Positions 1 through 12,378 of a stretch of 64,000 nucleotides of DNA are shown here, one piece after another; position 1 is the first letter of the stretch; each line of letters opens with the position of its first letter. The position numbers and the translations under genes are program-made. The notes beneath the pieces were generated by a model, which ran no database searches, had not been told where the DNA came from, and was given only the letters and a program-made list of their open reading frames with translations. Source of the stretch: Ashinkailepas kermadecensis (lineage: Eukaryota; Arthropoda; Thecostraca; Neolepadidae); NCBI GenBank assembly GCA_034440615.1, contig JAOTOM010004368.1, positions 1 to 64,000 of the forward strand, in the 5' to 3' direction.

Positions 1-2040
1 GGGCCTCCTTTAATCCTGGGGGCCTCCTTTGCAATCCTGGGGCCTCCTTTGCAATCCTGGGGCCTCCTTTGCAATCCTGGGGGCCTCTTTGCAATCCTGG
101 GGGCTCCTTTGCAATCCTGGGGCCTCCTTTGCAATCCTGGGGCCTCCTTTGCAATCCTGGGTTCCTTGCAATCCTGGGGGCCTCCTTGCAATCCTGGGGC
201 CTCCTTGCAATCCTGGGGGCCTCCTTGCAATCCTGGGGGCCTCCTTTGCAATCCTGGGGCCTCCTTTGCAATCCTGGGGCCTCCTTTGCAATCCTGGGGG
301 CCTCCTTTGCAATCCTGGGGCCTCCTTTGCAATCCTGGGGGCCTCCTTTGCAATCCTGGGGGCCTTTGCAATCCTGGGGGCCTCTTTGCAATCCTGGGGC
401 CTCCTTGTAATCCTGGGGCTCCTTTGCAATCCTGGGGCCTCCTTTGCAATCCTGGGGCCTCCTTTGCAATCCTGGGGGCCTCCTTTGCAATCCTGGGGCC
501 TCCTTTGCAATCCTGGGGGCCTCCCTTGCAATCCTGGGGCCTCCTTTGCAATCCTGGGGGCCCTTTGCAATCCTGGGGCCTCTTTGCAATCCTGGGGGCC
601 CTTTGCAATCCTGGGGCCTCCTTGTAATCCTGGGGGCCTCCTTTGCAATCCTGGGGGCCTCCTTTGCAATCCTGGGGCCTCCTTTGCAATCCTGGGGCCT
701 CCTTTCAATCCTGGGGGCCTCTTTTGCAATCCTGGGGGCCTCCTTGCAATCCTGGGGGCTTGATCCTTGCAATCCTGGGGGCCTCCTTTGCAATCCTGGG
801 GCCTCCTTTGCAATCCTGGGGGCCTCTTTGCAATCCTGGGGGCCTCCTTTGCAATCCTGGGGCCTCCTTTGCAATCCTGGGGGCCTCCTTTGTAATCCTG
901 GGGGCCCTTTGCAATCCTGGGGCTCCTTTGCAATCCTGGGGGCTCCTTTGCAATCCTGGGGCTCCTTTGCAATCCTGGGGGCCTCCTTTGCAATCCTGGG
1001 GCCTCCTTTGCAATCCTGGGGCCTCCTTTGCAATCCTGGGGGCCTCCTTTGTAATCCTGGGGGCCTCCTTTGCAATCCTGGGGGCCTCCTTTGCAATCCT
1101 GGGGTCTCTTTGCAATCTTGGGGCCTCCTTTGCAATCCTGGGGGCCTCCTTTGCAATCCTGGGGCCCTCTTGCAATCCTGGGGGCCTCCTTTGCAATCCT
1201 GGGGGCCTCCTTGCAATCCTGGAGGCCTCCTTTGCAATCCTGGGGGCCTCCTTTGCAATCCTGGGGCCTCCTTTGCAATCCTGGGGGCCTCCTTTGCAAT
1301 CCTGGGGCCTCCTTGCAATCCTGGGGGCCTCCTTGCAATCCTGGGGGCCTCCTTTGTAATCCTGGGGGCCCTTTGTAATCCTGGGGGCCTCCTTGCAATC
1401 CTGGGGCCTCCTTTTGCAATCCTGGGGGCCTCCTTTGCAATCCTGGGGGCCTCCTTTGCAATCCTGGGGCCTCCTTTACAATCCTGGGGCCTCCTTTGCA
1501 ATCCTGGGGGCCTCCTTCTCGAGCCTGGGGGCCTCCTTGCAATCCTGGGGGCCTCCTTGCAATCCTGGGGGCCTCTTTTGCAATCCTGGGGCCTCCTTGT
1601 AATCCTGGGGGCCTCCTTTGCAATCCTGAGGGCCTCCTTTGCAATCCTGGGGGCCCTTTGCAATCCTGGGGGCCTCCTTTGCAATCCTGGGGGCCTCCTT
1701 TGCAATCCTGGGGGCTCCTTTGCAATCCTGGGGGCCTCCTTCGCAATCCTGGGGGCCTCCTTTGCAATCCTGGGGGCCTCCTTTGCAATCATGGGGCCTC
1801 CTTTGCAATCACGGGGGCCTCCTTTGTAATCATGGGGGCCTCCTTGCAATCCTGGGGGCCTCCTTTGCAATCCTGGAGGCCTCTTTGCAATCCTGGGGGT
1901 CTCCTTTACAATCCTGGGGGCCTCCTTTGTAATCACGGGGGCCTCCTTTGCAATCCTGGGGGCCTCCTTTGCATTCCTGGGGGCCTCCGTGCCAATTGTT
2001 GGCACTCTCTTGATTTCTGGGGCCTGCTATCTTCTCCTAG
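1..2040. repeat. 20-22 bp minisatellite, about 95 copies, cut by window start
   Basis: Tandem units built on GGCCTCCTTTGCAATCCTGG, differing mainly in the number of G's (4 or 5) and T's (2 to 4). Units stay close to consensus until about 1790. They then decay (ATCATGG, ATCACGG variants), and by 2000-2160 only GGGGCCTCCT blocks remain. The unit has no stop codon in several frames, so long frames on both strands (including 592 codons on the minus strand) are artefacts of the repeat and not genes. Confidence 0.97.
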
Positions 2041-2235
2041 GTGACTCCTTCTTCAAATTAGGGGCCTCCTCTCACGTCTTGGAGGCCTCCTCTCATGTCC
2101 CGTCGGCCTCCTTGCTCACTTTTTTCCTGTTCATTTCCGGATAGGGGCCTCCTCAAATTTCAGGGGGGGCGGCGCCCCCCAGTCTCACGACAGGGGGGGG
2201 CGACTGTCCCCCGCCCCCCGGTGGCGACGCCCTTG
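2041..2235. repeat. decayed array edge and GC-rich palindromic block
   Basis: Scattered GGGGCCTCCT and GGAGGCCTCCT blocks continue the first array in degenerate form to about 2160. 2160-2230 then holds G-run/C-run inverted pairs (GGGGGGGCGGCGCCCCCC, and a second G-run followed by GTCCCCC). These could fold into hairpins. No gene is seen. Confidence 0.6.
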
Positions 2236-2860
2236 ACCTTCGGACATTTAAGCCATCCCAATAATTGTCATCAAAAGACGCCGTTTTCTCTGACCAAATA
2301 TTGCCCCCTCTCCCATACATACACTGATATTGATATGCATTTCCTTTCACACACTTGGTTACGTTAATTCAAGGTGCGAAACATGGGCGTCGCCATGGTG
2401 AGGGACGAGGACGCGAACCCGTCAATCTTCGTGAAATTTTTTTATGACGCATATATATATATACACATGTGTGTGTGTGTGTGTATGTAGTTAAGCATGC
2501 ATGTATATATTCAAGTGGAACTGCTTATTATTCCAAGATGTTGATCCATTTCTACATACCCGGCGTCACCCCTGATAGAAGTGAGCGGTGGAAGGGAGGA
2601 ATTTGGGTTGACATGCCCTCTATCGGACATTCCCGTCCAGGGGTGGAACTTCGTGTGCTTTTGGTCTAGCCAATGCAAAGCGAGCAATTTCTAACTTAAC
2701 ATCAGGCTGTTGTGATGCATGGAAATAATGGACTCAAAATTCAGTTTGGCAGCGCCAATAATTTTGGGAAGTCTCGACCTATGCTCCCGTCTATGGAGTG
2801 CGTAGCAAGAGCCAGCTGGGGGGGAACTCATTACGCCGGGCTCGTCATCGCTCATTGCAG
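2236..2860. other. unassigned spacer with AT/GT microsatellite
   Basis: No coding signal is recognised. 2449-2510 contains an (AT)n run followed by (GT)n and further alternating purine-pyrimidine sequence. Confidence 0.6.
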
Positions 2861-5800
2861 CGGGAAGTCTGCCGATGGCTCGCGACTGATGGCAGCGGGG
2901 AGCCTGCCGATAGCTGGCGACTGATGGCAGCGGGGAGCCTGCCGATAGCTGGCGACTGATGGCATCGGGGAGCCTGCATATGGCTGGCGACTGATGGCAG
3001 TGGGGAGCCTGCCGATAGCTGGCGACTGATGGCAGCGGGGAGCCCTGCCGATAGCTGGCGACTGATGGCATCGGGGAGCCTGCATATGGCTGGCGACTGA
3101 TGGCAGCGGGGAGCCTGTCGATGGTTGGCGACTGATGGCAGCGGGGAGCCTGCCGATAGCTGGCGACTGATGGCAGCGGGGAGCCTGCCGATAGCTGGCG
3201 ACTGATGGCAGCGGGGAGCCTGCCGATGGTTGGCGACTGATGGCAGCGGGGAGCCTGCCGATAGCTGGCGACTGATGGCAGCGGGGAGCCTGCCGATAGC
3301 TGGCGACTGATGGCAGCGGGGAGCCTGCCGATAGCTGGCGACTGATGGCAGCAGGGAGCCTGCCGATAGCTGGCGACTGATGGCAGCAGGAGCCTGCCGA
3401 TGGTTGGCGACTGATGGCAGCGGGGAGCCTGCCGATGGTTGGCGACTGATGGCAGCGGGGAGCCTGCCGATAGCTGGCGACTGATGGCAGCAGGGAGCCT
3501 GCCGATAGCTGGCGACTGATGGCAGCAGGGAGCCTGCCGATGGTTGGCGACTGATGGCAGCGGGGAGCCTGCCGATGGTTGGCGACTGATGGCAGCGGGG
3601 AGCCTGCCGATAGCTGGTGACTGATGGCAGCAGGGAGCCTGCCGATAGCTGGCGACTGATGGCAGCGGGGAGCCTGCCGATAGCTGGCGACTGATGGCAG
3701 CGGGGAGCCTGCCGATGGTTGGCGACTGATGGCAGCGGGGAGCCTGCCGATGGTTGGCGACTGATGGCAGTGGGGAGCCTGCCGATAGCTGGCGACTGAT
3801 GGCAGCGGGGAGCCTGCCGATAGCTGGCGACTGATGGCAGCGGGGAGCCTGCCGATGGCTGGCGACTGATGGCAGCGGGGAGCCTGTCGATGGTTGGCGA
3901 CTGATGGCAGTGGGGAGCCTGCCGATAGCTGGCGACTGATGGCAGCGGGGAGCCTGCCGATAGCTAGCGACTGATGGCAGCAGGGAGCCTGCCGATGGCT
4001 GGCGACTGATGGCAGCGGGAGCCTGCCGATGGCTGGCGACTGATGGCAGCAGGAGCCTGCCGATGGCTGGCGACTGATGGCAGCGGGGAGCCTGCCGATG
4101 GTTGGCGACTGATGGCAGTGGGGAGCCTGCCGATAGCTGGCGACTGATGGCAGCGGGGAGCCTGCCGATAGCTGGCGACTGATGGCAGCAGGAGCCTGCC
4201 GATGGCTGGCGACTGATGGCAGCGGGGAGCCTGCCGATGGCTGGCGACTGATGGCAGCAGGGAGCCTGCCGATGGTTGGCGACTGATGGCAGTGGGGAGC
4301 CTGCCGATAGCTGGCGACTGATGGCAGCGGGGAGCCTGCCGATAGCTGGCGACTGATGGCAGCAGGGAGCCTGCCGATGGCTGGCGACTGATGGCAGCAG
4401 GAGCCTGCCGATAGCTGGCGACTGATGGCAGCAGGGAGCCTGCCGATGGTTGGCGACTGATGGCAGTGGGGAGCCTGCCGATAGCTGGCGACTGATGGCA
4501 GCGGGGAGCCTGCCGATGGTTGGCGACTGATGGCAGCGGGGAGCCTGCCGATGGTTGGCGACTGATGGCAGGGGGAGCCTGCCGATAGCTGGCGACTGAT
4601 GGCAGCGGGGAGCCTGCCGATAGCTGGCGACTGATGGCAGCGGGAGCCTGCCGATGGCTGGCGACTGATGGCAGCGGGGAGCCTGTCGATGGTTGGCGAC
4701 TGATGGCAGTGGGGAGCCTGCCGATAGCTGGCGACTGATGGCAGCGGGGAGCCTGCCGATAGCTGGCGACTGATGGCAGCAGGGAGCCTGCCGATGGCTG
4801 GCGACTGATGGCAGCGGGGAGCCTGCCGATGGTTGGCGACTGATGGCAGCGGGAGCCTGCCGATGGCTGGCGACTGATGGCAGCAGGGAGCCTGCCGATG
4901 GCTGGCGACTGATGGCAGTGGGGAGCCTGCCGATAGCTGGCGACTGATGGCAGCGGGAGCCTGCCGATGGCTGGCGACTGATGGCAGCGGGGAGCCTGCC
5001 GATAGCTGGCGACTGATGGCAGCGGGGAGCCTGCCGATAGCTGGCGACTGATGGCAGCGGGGAGCCTGCCGATAGCTGGCGACTGATGGCAGCGGGGAGC
5101 CTGCCGATAGCTGGCGACTGATGGCAGCAGGGAGCCTGCCGATAGCTGGCGACTGATGGCATCGGGAGCCTGCCGATAGCTGGCGACTGATGGCAGCGGG
5201 GAGCCTGCCGATAGCTGGCGACTGATGGCAGCGGGGAGCCTGCCGATAGCTGGCGACTGATGGCAGCGGGGAGCCTGCCGATGGCTGGCGACTGATGGCA
5301 GCAGGAGCCTGCCGATGGCTGGCGACTGATGGCAGCGGGGAGCCTGCCGATGGTTGGCGACTGATGGCAGCGGGGAGCCTGCCGATAGCTGGCGACTGAT
5401 GGCAGCGGGGAGCCTGCCGATAGCTGGCGACTGATGGCAGCGGGGAGCCTGCCGATGGCTGGCGACTGATGGCAGCGGGGAGCCTGCCGATGGCTGGCGA
5501 CTGATGGCAGCAGGGAGCCTGCCGATGGTTGGCGACTGATGGCAGTGGGGAGCCTGCCGATAGCTGGCGACTGATGGCAGCGGGGAGCCTGCCGATAGCT
5601 GGCGACTGATGGCAGCAGGGAGCCTGCCGATGGTTGGCGACTGATGGCAGCGGGGAGCCTGCCGATAGCTGGCGACTGATGGCAGCGGGGAGCCTGCCGA
5701 TGGTTGGCGACTGATGGCAGCGGGGAGCCTGCCGATAGCTGGCGACTGATGGCAGCGGGGAGCCTGCCGATAGCTGGCGACTGATGGCAGCGGGGAGCCT

Positions 5801-5947
5801 GCCGATGGCTGGCGACTGATGGCGCGGGAGCCTGCCGATAGCTGGCGACTGATGGCAGCAGGAGCCTGCCGATGGCTGGCGACTGATGGCAGCGGGGAGC
5901 CTGCCGATGGCTGGCGACTGATGGCAGCGGGGAGCCTGCCGATGGCT
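2861..5947. repeat. 35-bp minisatellite, about 88 copies
   Basis: The unit contains GATGGCAGCGGGGAGCCTGC followed by CGATAGCTGGCGACT. Main variants are GATAGCTGG, GATGGCTGG and GATGGTTGG at one site and GCAGCGGGG, GCAGCAGGG and GCAGTGGGG at another; a few copies are one base shorter. Because 35 is not a multiple of 3 and the minus strand of the unit has no stop, all three minus frames stay open for about 1000 codons, giving a spurious 35-residue peptide repeat. The longest such frame (1107 codons) should not be annotated as a gene. Confidence 0.97.
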
Positions 5948-7332
5948 TTCGCGAGCCACTGATCAGACGGACGGCTCTCAACCAATATGTGCCTTGCGGG
6001 TGATTGAAGTCCACCGACAGGTGAAAAGATTATTCATACCCTCATCTTTGATTGCTTTTAACCTCACTGTTACGGTATGTCCCAGCTCGTGGACATTAAT
6101 GATCGCTCTGGTGACGTGTTAACAGAGGCATTGCTGTCATGAGGAGCGGAACTATCGGGGCACCGAGACACTGCATCCCCCTCTTCCATAAGCGACAAAA
6201 ATAAACGTTGGCTGTAAAGAAAAGCGTCCAAAAATTGCGAGTGCCTCGGCAAATTCGGATACTCAACCACAAAGTGCAGCAAGCAAGCTTAAGGGTGAAG
6301 GCACGTCCTGAAGTAGTTTCTTCGGTCGATTTGTTTTCGATTTAGCGCCTTGCGATTAAGGTTTCAAAATATTGCAGGCAATATCTTGCAGGCCATCTTC
6401 GATAATTTCGACAACCATGTGCCGGCATTTTGGGTATTTTACCATCGGTAAATCGGTAAAACCATCGGTATTTTAGCGGTTGCTGCTTTCAGTGAATCCA
6501 GAAACTTGTTTATAACTCACCAATTCTATGCGAGTTCCAGTTATTTCTGGAGTGACGGATACCCAAAATACTGTTTTGTGAAGATAAAAAACTACATGAA
6601 CCTCTCGATCCGTGTCCATACTTTTTGTTTAAGATATCGAGGCATGCCTATTTGAAATGATGCACGCATTTTGGCGTGAAAAAAGGTTGCTTCAGATTCC
6701 TTTCGGTTCATGCATCCAGATCGGTCTGGCATAAGAATAGGTGGAATATGGCCATGACAGTCGAGTCGCCCTAAATCCCAAATAACGAACCAACGAGTTG
6801 GATGCATAGGTGCACCCAAGGTGGCCACACGGGTCCGAGCCTTCTCCTCCTCAGTAAGGTCAGTCTCTCTTCATGAAGAAAACGCCGTCCCCGAGACGGT
6901 CTGCGTGAGGTGTCTACTGGGATCCTTTTCATCTTTGGAAGTCCCTCGGAGGCCTTTTGCAAGGATCGCATGTCCCATGTGCGCGTATCATTCGGAGTCC
7001 GCACCATTTCGGGCCCCCAACATTCCACTCGTGCCCGACTTCGCGAAATCCTGAGTGCTCGCCTGGACGGAAGAGTCCGGGAGGAGACTGGCAAGAAGGA
7101 CAGTGAGTCTCCGCAAACTTTTCTCACAAGATACCGCACCATAAGCTCGTGCGACACGGTAATGCTGGAGGCATCAGGGTAGCGTCGCCGTTGGTGTCGA
7201 TCACAGCCCAGCTCTGTCACTGCGGAGAGCCTGCGCACAACTAATAGGTGGAGCAAGGTAAACACAGACTAGAACGGGACGCAAATGGCGCCAGATAGGA
7301 CCAGTGCCAGTCGACCCTGTCCACGCGCCAGC
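5948..7332. other. unassigned, no gene recognised
   Basis: Mixed-composition sequence. Short frames of up to 164 codons overlap on both strands at 6771-7265 without recognisable domains or splice structure. A small repeat of ACCATCGGTA lies at 6440-6475. Confidence 0.5.
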
Positions 7333-7780
7333 AGCGGTGACTATGAGATGTGGACCAGGGTGGTGGTAGTAGCGGTGACGATGAGATGTGGACCAGGGTG
7401 GTGGCAGTAGCGGTGACGATGAGATGTGGACCAGGGTGGTGGCAGTAGCGGTGACGATGAGATGTAGACCAAGGTGGTGGCAGTAGCGGTGACGATGAGA
7501 TGTGGACCAGGGTGGTGGCAGTAGCGGTGACGATACGATGTGGACCAGGGTGGTGGCAGTAGCGGTGACGATTAGATGTAGACCAGAGTGGTGGCAGTAG
7601 CGGTGACGATGAGATGTAGACCAGGGCAGTGACGGTAGCGGTGACGACGAGATGTAGACCAGGGTGGTGGCAGTAGCGGTGACGATGAGATGTAGAACAG
7701 GGCAGTGGCCTGCATCTCCAAGTGGTAGTGGCGATGAGATGGCATGTAGACCAGGCAGTGGCTGTAGAGGTGGCGATGAG
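7333..7780. repeat. 38-bp minisatellite, about 11-12 copies
   Basis: Units contain GTGGCAGTAGCGGTGACGAT followed by GAGATGTGGACCAGGGTG. Copies from 7620 onward are more divergent, and the last (7700-7780) is partly deleted. Minus-strand frames rich in SSPLLPPPWSTS and HRHRYCHH are repeat translations and not proteins. Confidence 0.93.
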
Positions 7781-8170
7781 TAGCATCCCATTTTGGCATT
7801 ATTTTCAAGAAAAAGTTTGCTAGCAACTACTCTTTTTCTAATTTCATATTTAATGTGCAATATTGTTGATTCCTTGCAACATCATAGCTAGTTTTTACAT
7901 CTCGGGCTGATATCCTCCATTCTAGCAGAAATGAACTCCAGGACACCGCGACAGTAGAGGAAAAGGAGCACTCTGCTCAAAGCAGGTACATCTACCGAAG
8001 CCAGAATATCACATAAAATATGGCAATTCGCGCGTTCCAGAACAAACAAAAATCACAGATGAATACCATTTCCGCACGCTCTTGCTGATGTACCCCGGCC
8101 AGCAACAGTATTGCCACCATCATGAATATTAGAGGCGTCACCGCCTTCTGTTTCCAGCTGGAATCCAACC
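7781..8170. other. unassigned spacer
   Basis: No gene, RNA gene or repeat recognised. Confidence 0.5.
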
Positions 8171-8176
8171 TCAGGC

Positions 8177-8440
8177 GTGCAGGTACGATTGTTATGTCAG
8201 GTGTGCAGGTACGATTGTTATGTCAGGTGTGCAGGTATGATTGTTATGTCAGGTGTGCAGGTACGATTGTTATGTCAGGTGTGCAGGTACGATTGTTATG
8301 TCAGGTGTGCAGGTACGATTGTTGTGTCAGGTGTGCAGGTACGATTGTTGTCAGGTGTGCAGGTACGATTGTTGTGTCAGGTGTGCGGGTACGATTGTTA
8401 TGTCAGGTGTGCAGGTACGATTGTTCTGTCAGGTGTGCGG
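8177..8440. repeat. 26-bp minisatellite, about 10 copies
   Basis: Unit GTGTGCAGGTACGATTGTTA followed by TGTCAG, nearly homogeneous. One copy has lost three bases near 8345, and the last copies carry GCGGGT or TTCTG variants. Confidence 0.95.
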
Positions 8441-9316
8441 CCATGGCCGTCGTCTATCCCATGTGAGGTCCGGACTCCATACATTCCAGCGATGGCGACG
8501 CGCATGATGCTCATGGCTGTCAATGTTGGTGTGCATTCAGATTAAATGAGCTGCGACCATGAGATGCGATGCCCCCTCAATTGGTCTCGCAATGGGGCGC
8601 AGCGTCCCAACCCATTGGTTCAGCCACCATTGGTGGCTTGTGGGGCGGTCTTCGCTATGTAGTCACCGATAATTTTGCCCAGTATCTCTCATCAATCGGC
8701 TGTGGCTTGCAAGTGGTTGCACATTGTCAACTTTACTCATGCCATGCAGTTTAAACAACGAAGCGAATACAAATATTAGAGTATGCATTATCAAGGCAAC
8801 TATTCGTTCAGTATTTCCCACAGCTGGATAATAAAACACCCGGGAGGGCGGAAGCTTATTGGTTGAACGTCAAAATTCCCAAGTGGCTGAGTTGGTGGAA
8901 TTGCTACCACATCGTCGACGAAATTCAGTTTACATTTCATACATATCATCGTCGGTATGTCCAAGTTTGCGAAAGTTCTTCATTACCTTCGCCTGTGTGT
9001 TCGTTCGTTTTATGTTCTGTGTAATTTGGAACATGAATGAGGAATGAAAGCGTATGCTAATACGCAGACGGCTGCAATGGTGCCTACCTGGACCTCCTTG
9101 GTATGCATTCGTATACCACTTGTGCTAATGTGGTCTATTGGACAGAGCTGTCGAATGTTGTTAATGCTAATGTTGTTGCTAATTGTTGTTAATGCGAATG
9201 TCAAGCGCTACGTGTAAACATTCCAGGCGCTAATCCACTGACAGTCGTGTCACATAGCGTATTCGTTTTCGCCACAAAGCGTCTTTGCCGGAGCTCTGGC
9301 AAAAAACGGCCCACAG
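8441..9316. other. unassigned spacer
   Basis: No recognisable gene. Short TTGTTAATGCTAATG repeats occur near 9150-9200. Confidence 0.5.
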
Positions 9317-9430
9317 GCAACCTGGGAGTGCCCGACATTAGTCCTGGGAGTGCCAGACATTAGTCCTGGGAGTGCCCGACATTAGTCCTGGGAGTGCCCG
9401 ACATTAGTCCTGGTAGTGCCCGACATTAGT
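9317..9430. repeat. 22-bp tandem repeat, about 5 copies
   Basis: Unit CCTGGGAGTGCCCGACATTA plus GT, almost identical between copies; the last copy has CTGGTAGTG. Confidence 0.93.
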
Positions 9431-10983
9431 TTCATCTGAGAGGACGCCATTTGACACGATTGCCAGACGATTAGCGCCAGGAATGTCTGCATGCAACACA
9501 TATGTTTTTGTTCTGGCCAGACGTGTGCATGACCACGTGAAAGTGTCTGGAAAGAGGGCGAAGCGAAGATATTCCGAGAACTTCAGGAAGATGAGGTACC
9601 TAATTTAACTATGTACCTGATGCACAGGCGGGGGGGGGGGGGGCTGACTCCGGATCCCATGAGCCCCATCCCTCCTATCCCCTGATTTCTTCCTCGTGTC
9701 ATTTCCGATCCATTTGATTTGTGTTTTCGAACCTGGAACATTTGTCAGCCATGTTTTGTTGTGCATTTATAACAAAAACCATAAACTCTGCTCCGAAGCA
9801 GGAGCATAGCCACGGTCGTATCAAGGAGGGGATGGGGACAAGCCAATGCTAAAGGAAGAAGGTGCTAGCGTCGGTAGCACTTGTGGGCAGTTTTCAATGG
9901 GAGAAAGAAATCGGTGTAATGAGGGAATTTTCTTCACTTGCCGCCGCTCCCACCGTGTCTACTCTGCCGATACGTAGAGCGACTACTTGAACATGATCTT
10001 CATTTTCTTGAGCCTGCGCCTATTTCGCGATGCTCATGGGGGCCCATTTTCCATGTAGGTAAGTGTGGTATGTCTGTGGGTTTAATTCTTCAAGTGCGTG
10101 AAGCGAGGAGTGAATTTTTGTGATGTTGAAGAATAATGGTGAAGGATCGATTGCGGCAAAACCACCAAGGTTCCCGGGATATGCTTGTTGGTATCTTACG
10201 TGCATAATATTGTACAAAGTCGTATATTTGCACTATATGTACAATACATAGCCTAGAAGAATGCACACATCGATGCAGGCCTGGAAGGAGAAGTATTCAG
10301 GAATGATATCTTCCCCGGGAATTTTGACTGGAGAAGCCGCGCGCGTTGGTAACTGCGGGACCACCATCGAAGGAAACCAGACTCCGTCCCCCACTCCCCA
10401 GTAATGCTAAGACGATGGGAATGAGTACTGACTGGGAATGGGGAGGGGCTCGCCGCATGCTAAATGAACCCTTGATAAATGGATGGCAAGTACCTCATCT
10501 ATGTCACTTTTTACCATATATTCGTTTGGAATTGAACCAGGCAGTCTTTGTGGATAATTTATTATTACATATGGACATTTATTAAGCCAAGTTTAATCCT
10601 GCAATCATGTGCATCATTCTCAACCTAAAATCATAAATTTATAGGTATGCATATAATAACTCCAAACCAATTTTTTTTATCTCCAATGGGTGGAAATGGG
10701 ACGCTTTGCTTGTCCACCTTGATATGCATGAAAACAAACTGTATCATTCATTTTAATCGCTAGACCTGCTCCAGAATCATGTACTTTCTCGGAACTCAAC
10801 TGCTTGTCCATGAAAGGTCTGGTGCTAGAGTAGTAGGAGGATCCATGCACCCAGTAACAGGTACCCAAATTCCATGTTGACATCGTTCCTCGAAACACAC
10901 GTGATGTATGATTGGCAATAAATGTTTTTGGTTTCAGCTGCACAAATAATTGCATAGACAATTCACCAACAAATTGCTTGAGC
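9431..10983. other. unassigned spacer with poly-G run
   Basis: A run of about 14 G's lies at 9631-9644. No coding sequence is recognised. Confidence 0.5.
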
Positions 10984-11165
10984 TTAACCCTCGCACGGCT
11001 AGGGGTCTGAGCCACCTTCGCCAGGCTGCGGGGGGGGTGTAGATACATACCCCCCCAGGTATCTCACGAACCAAGCAAGATAGAACGACTATGAAAATTG
11101 CATCGGATAGCTCGAACAAATTCCAGTCGAAAGTACTTCGGTAGTTTTTACGCTAGGATTTGAAC
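10984..11165 (+). mobile_element. partial left end of a TTAA-flanked MITE
   Basis: Begins TTAACCCTCGCACGGCT, then a spacer of about 30 bp, then a G-run followed by GTAGATACATACCCCCCC and GGTATCTC. The inner part (GGATAGCT, then TCGAAAGTACTTCGG) matches the left interior of the 1.0-kb MITE at 21291-22298. It stops directly at the TTAA of the next complete MITE and has no right end of its own, so it is a truncated copy. Confidence 0.75.
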
Positions 11166-11832
11166 TTAACCCTCGCACAGCTGAGGGGGATAGATACCTA
11201 CCCCACCAAAGTTTTCCCGCGACAGCGGGAAAACGGCGCGCGGCAGGACGCTGAAATTTGGCATACCTTACAATTAGCTATTTTACCATTACAATTAGCC
11301 CAAAACTCGAAATTAAAATTTTCCAAATTTAGGATTTTCAAAATTTTGGATTTGTAAAATTTTGGAATTTTGAATTTTGAATTTTTGAAATAGGTATACG
11401 AACCAAAAATATGACGTTCTAAGTCAACTTAGCATTATACAAAAGTGCATAGTTTGTCTGCAATGTTGATGTTAGTTTAGATAAAACTACAAAGTGCAAA
11501 AAATGACGTCTCAAAAAATCAAAATTCGAAAATTCTGAAATCGTACGTTTTGGCGCTCAGACAAGATAAGGAAACCCTGAGAGTGTCATTGTAATATCTT
11601 TATTATTAAAGGCGTGGCGACTGCTTAAATATTTTTGGAGGTGACCTCACTTGACCCGCGATAACTCGGTGACCTTTGATGACCCGACCATATTTTTTTT
11701 TAGAACATGTAAAAATAGCTAATGGTAAGGTATACCAAATTTCAGCGCGCTGCCGCGCGCCATGTTCCCGCTATCGCGGGAAAACCTTAGGGGAGGTAGG
11801 TATCTACCCCCCCCCAGCCGTGCGAGGGTTAA
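11166..11832. mobile_element. TTAA-flanked MITE, 659 bp, inverted repeats of about 115 bp
   Basis: Both borders read TTAA-CCCTCGCAC going inward. The arms share GTAGATACCTACC-type blocks, TTTTCCCGCG, GGCGCGCGGCAG, GCTGAAATTTGG and ATACCTTAC. The element body is 11170-11828 with TTAA duplicated at 11166-11169 and 11829-11832. It has no coding capacity, and its interior is AT-rich with several TGACC sites near the right arm. TTAA duplications plus CCC termini fit piggyBac-type non-autonomous elements; Kolobok-type elements also use TTAA. Confidence 0.88.
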
Positions 11833-12280
11833 TACAAACGCACGCCAGAGGTCAGAACGCAATTTCAAATGGATCCGTTCCCAAAACTGAAACTATTTGC
11901 ATGAGCTGATGAGCAACTTCTTGAGCGTCTCCGGCAGCAGTTACTGGTACGATGGGCAGCCACCACACAAGAACGGCCTTCAAGCTGCCTCAGCAAATCA
12001 CATCCCCAGAAAAAGTGATTAGGGTTTCTGCAAAATGCCAATGTAATGCAATTCTGCAAGGGCAATTCCATTCGCACCCCTTCGTTCTATGCCCTGGCAT
12101 AAACCTAATTCAGAGCACTGCTCATTGCCAGCCACGTGCCCATCCTCTACAACGACTGTGACCGAGATGACGACCAACAAACAGGCGGTCCGGCACCCCC
12201 TCACCTCCTCCGCCCGTCCGATAGCATTACAGCAGCCGCCGCCAGCCGATCGCCGACTCCCAATATCACCCCTGAGGTAG
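11833..12280. other. unassigned spacer
   Basis: No gene recognised between the MITE and the GA microsatellite. Confidence 0.45.
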
Positions 12281-12308
12281 ACGGGGGGGGGGGGGGGGAG
12301 AGAGAAAG

Positions 12309-12377
<69 letters not shown>
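12281..12377. repeat. poly-G plus (GA)n microsatellite
   Basis: A run of about 16 G's at 12282-12297, then a short AGAAAGAAAAG segment, then uninterrupted (AG)n to 12376. The plus strand is purine-only. Overlapping S/L and E/R peptide frames are artefacts. Confidence 0.97.

Positions 12378-12378
<1 letters not shown>

Noticed and set aside
10..1829. Several 100-592-codon frames on both strands
   Set aside because: They are translations of the 20-22 bp minisatellite with indels shifting frames freely.
2691..6014. Minus-strand open frame of 1107 codons with a 35-residue repeat
   Set aside because: All three minus frames are open through the 35-bp array because its unit lacks stops. The peptide pattern follows entirely from the DNA repeat, and there is no non-repeat coding sequence of note at either end.
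8177..8440. CRISPR array
   Set aside because: Units are contiguous with no unique spacers, and the sequence is eukaryotic. The same applies to the other short arrays.
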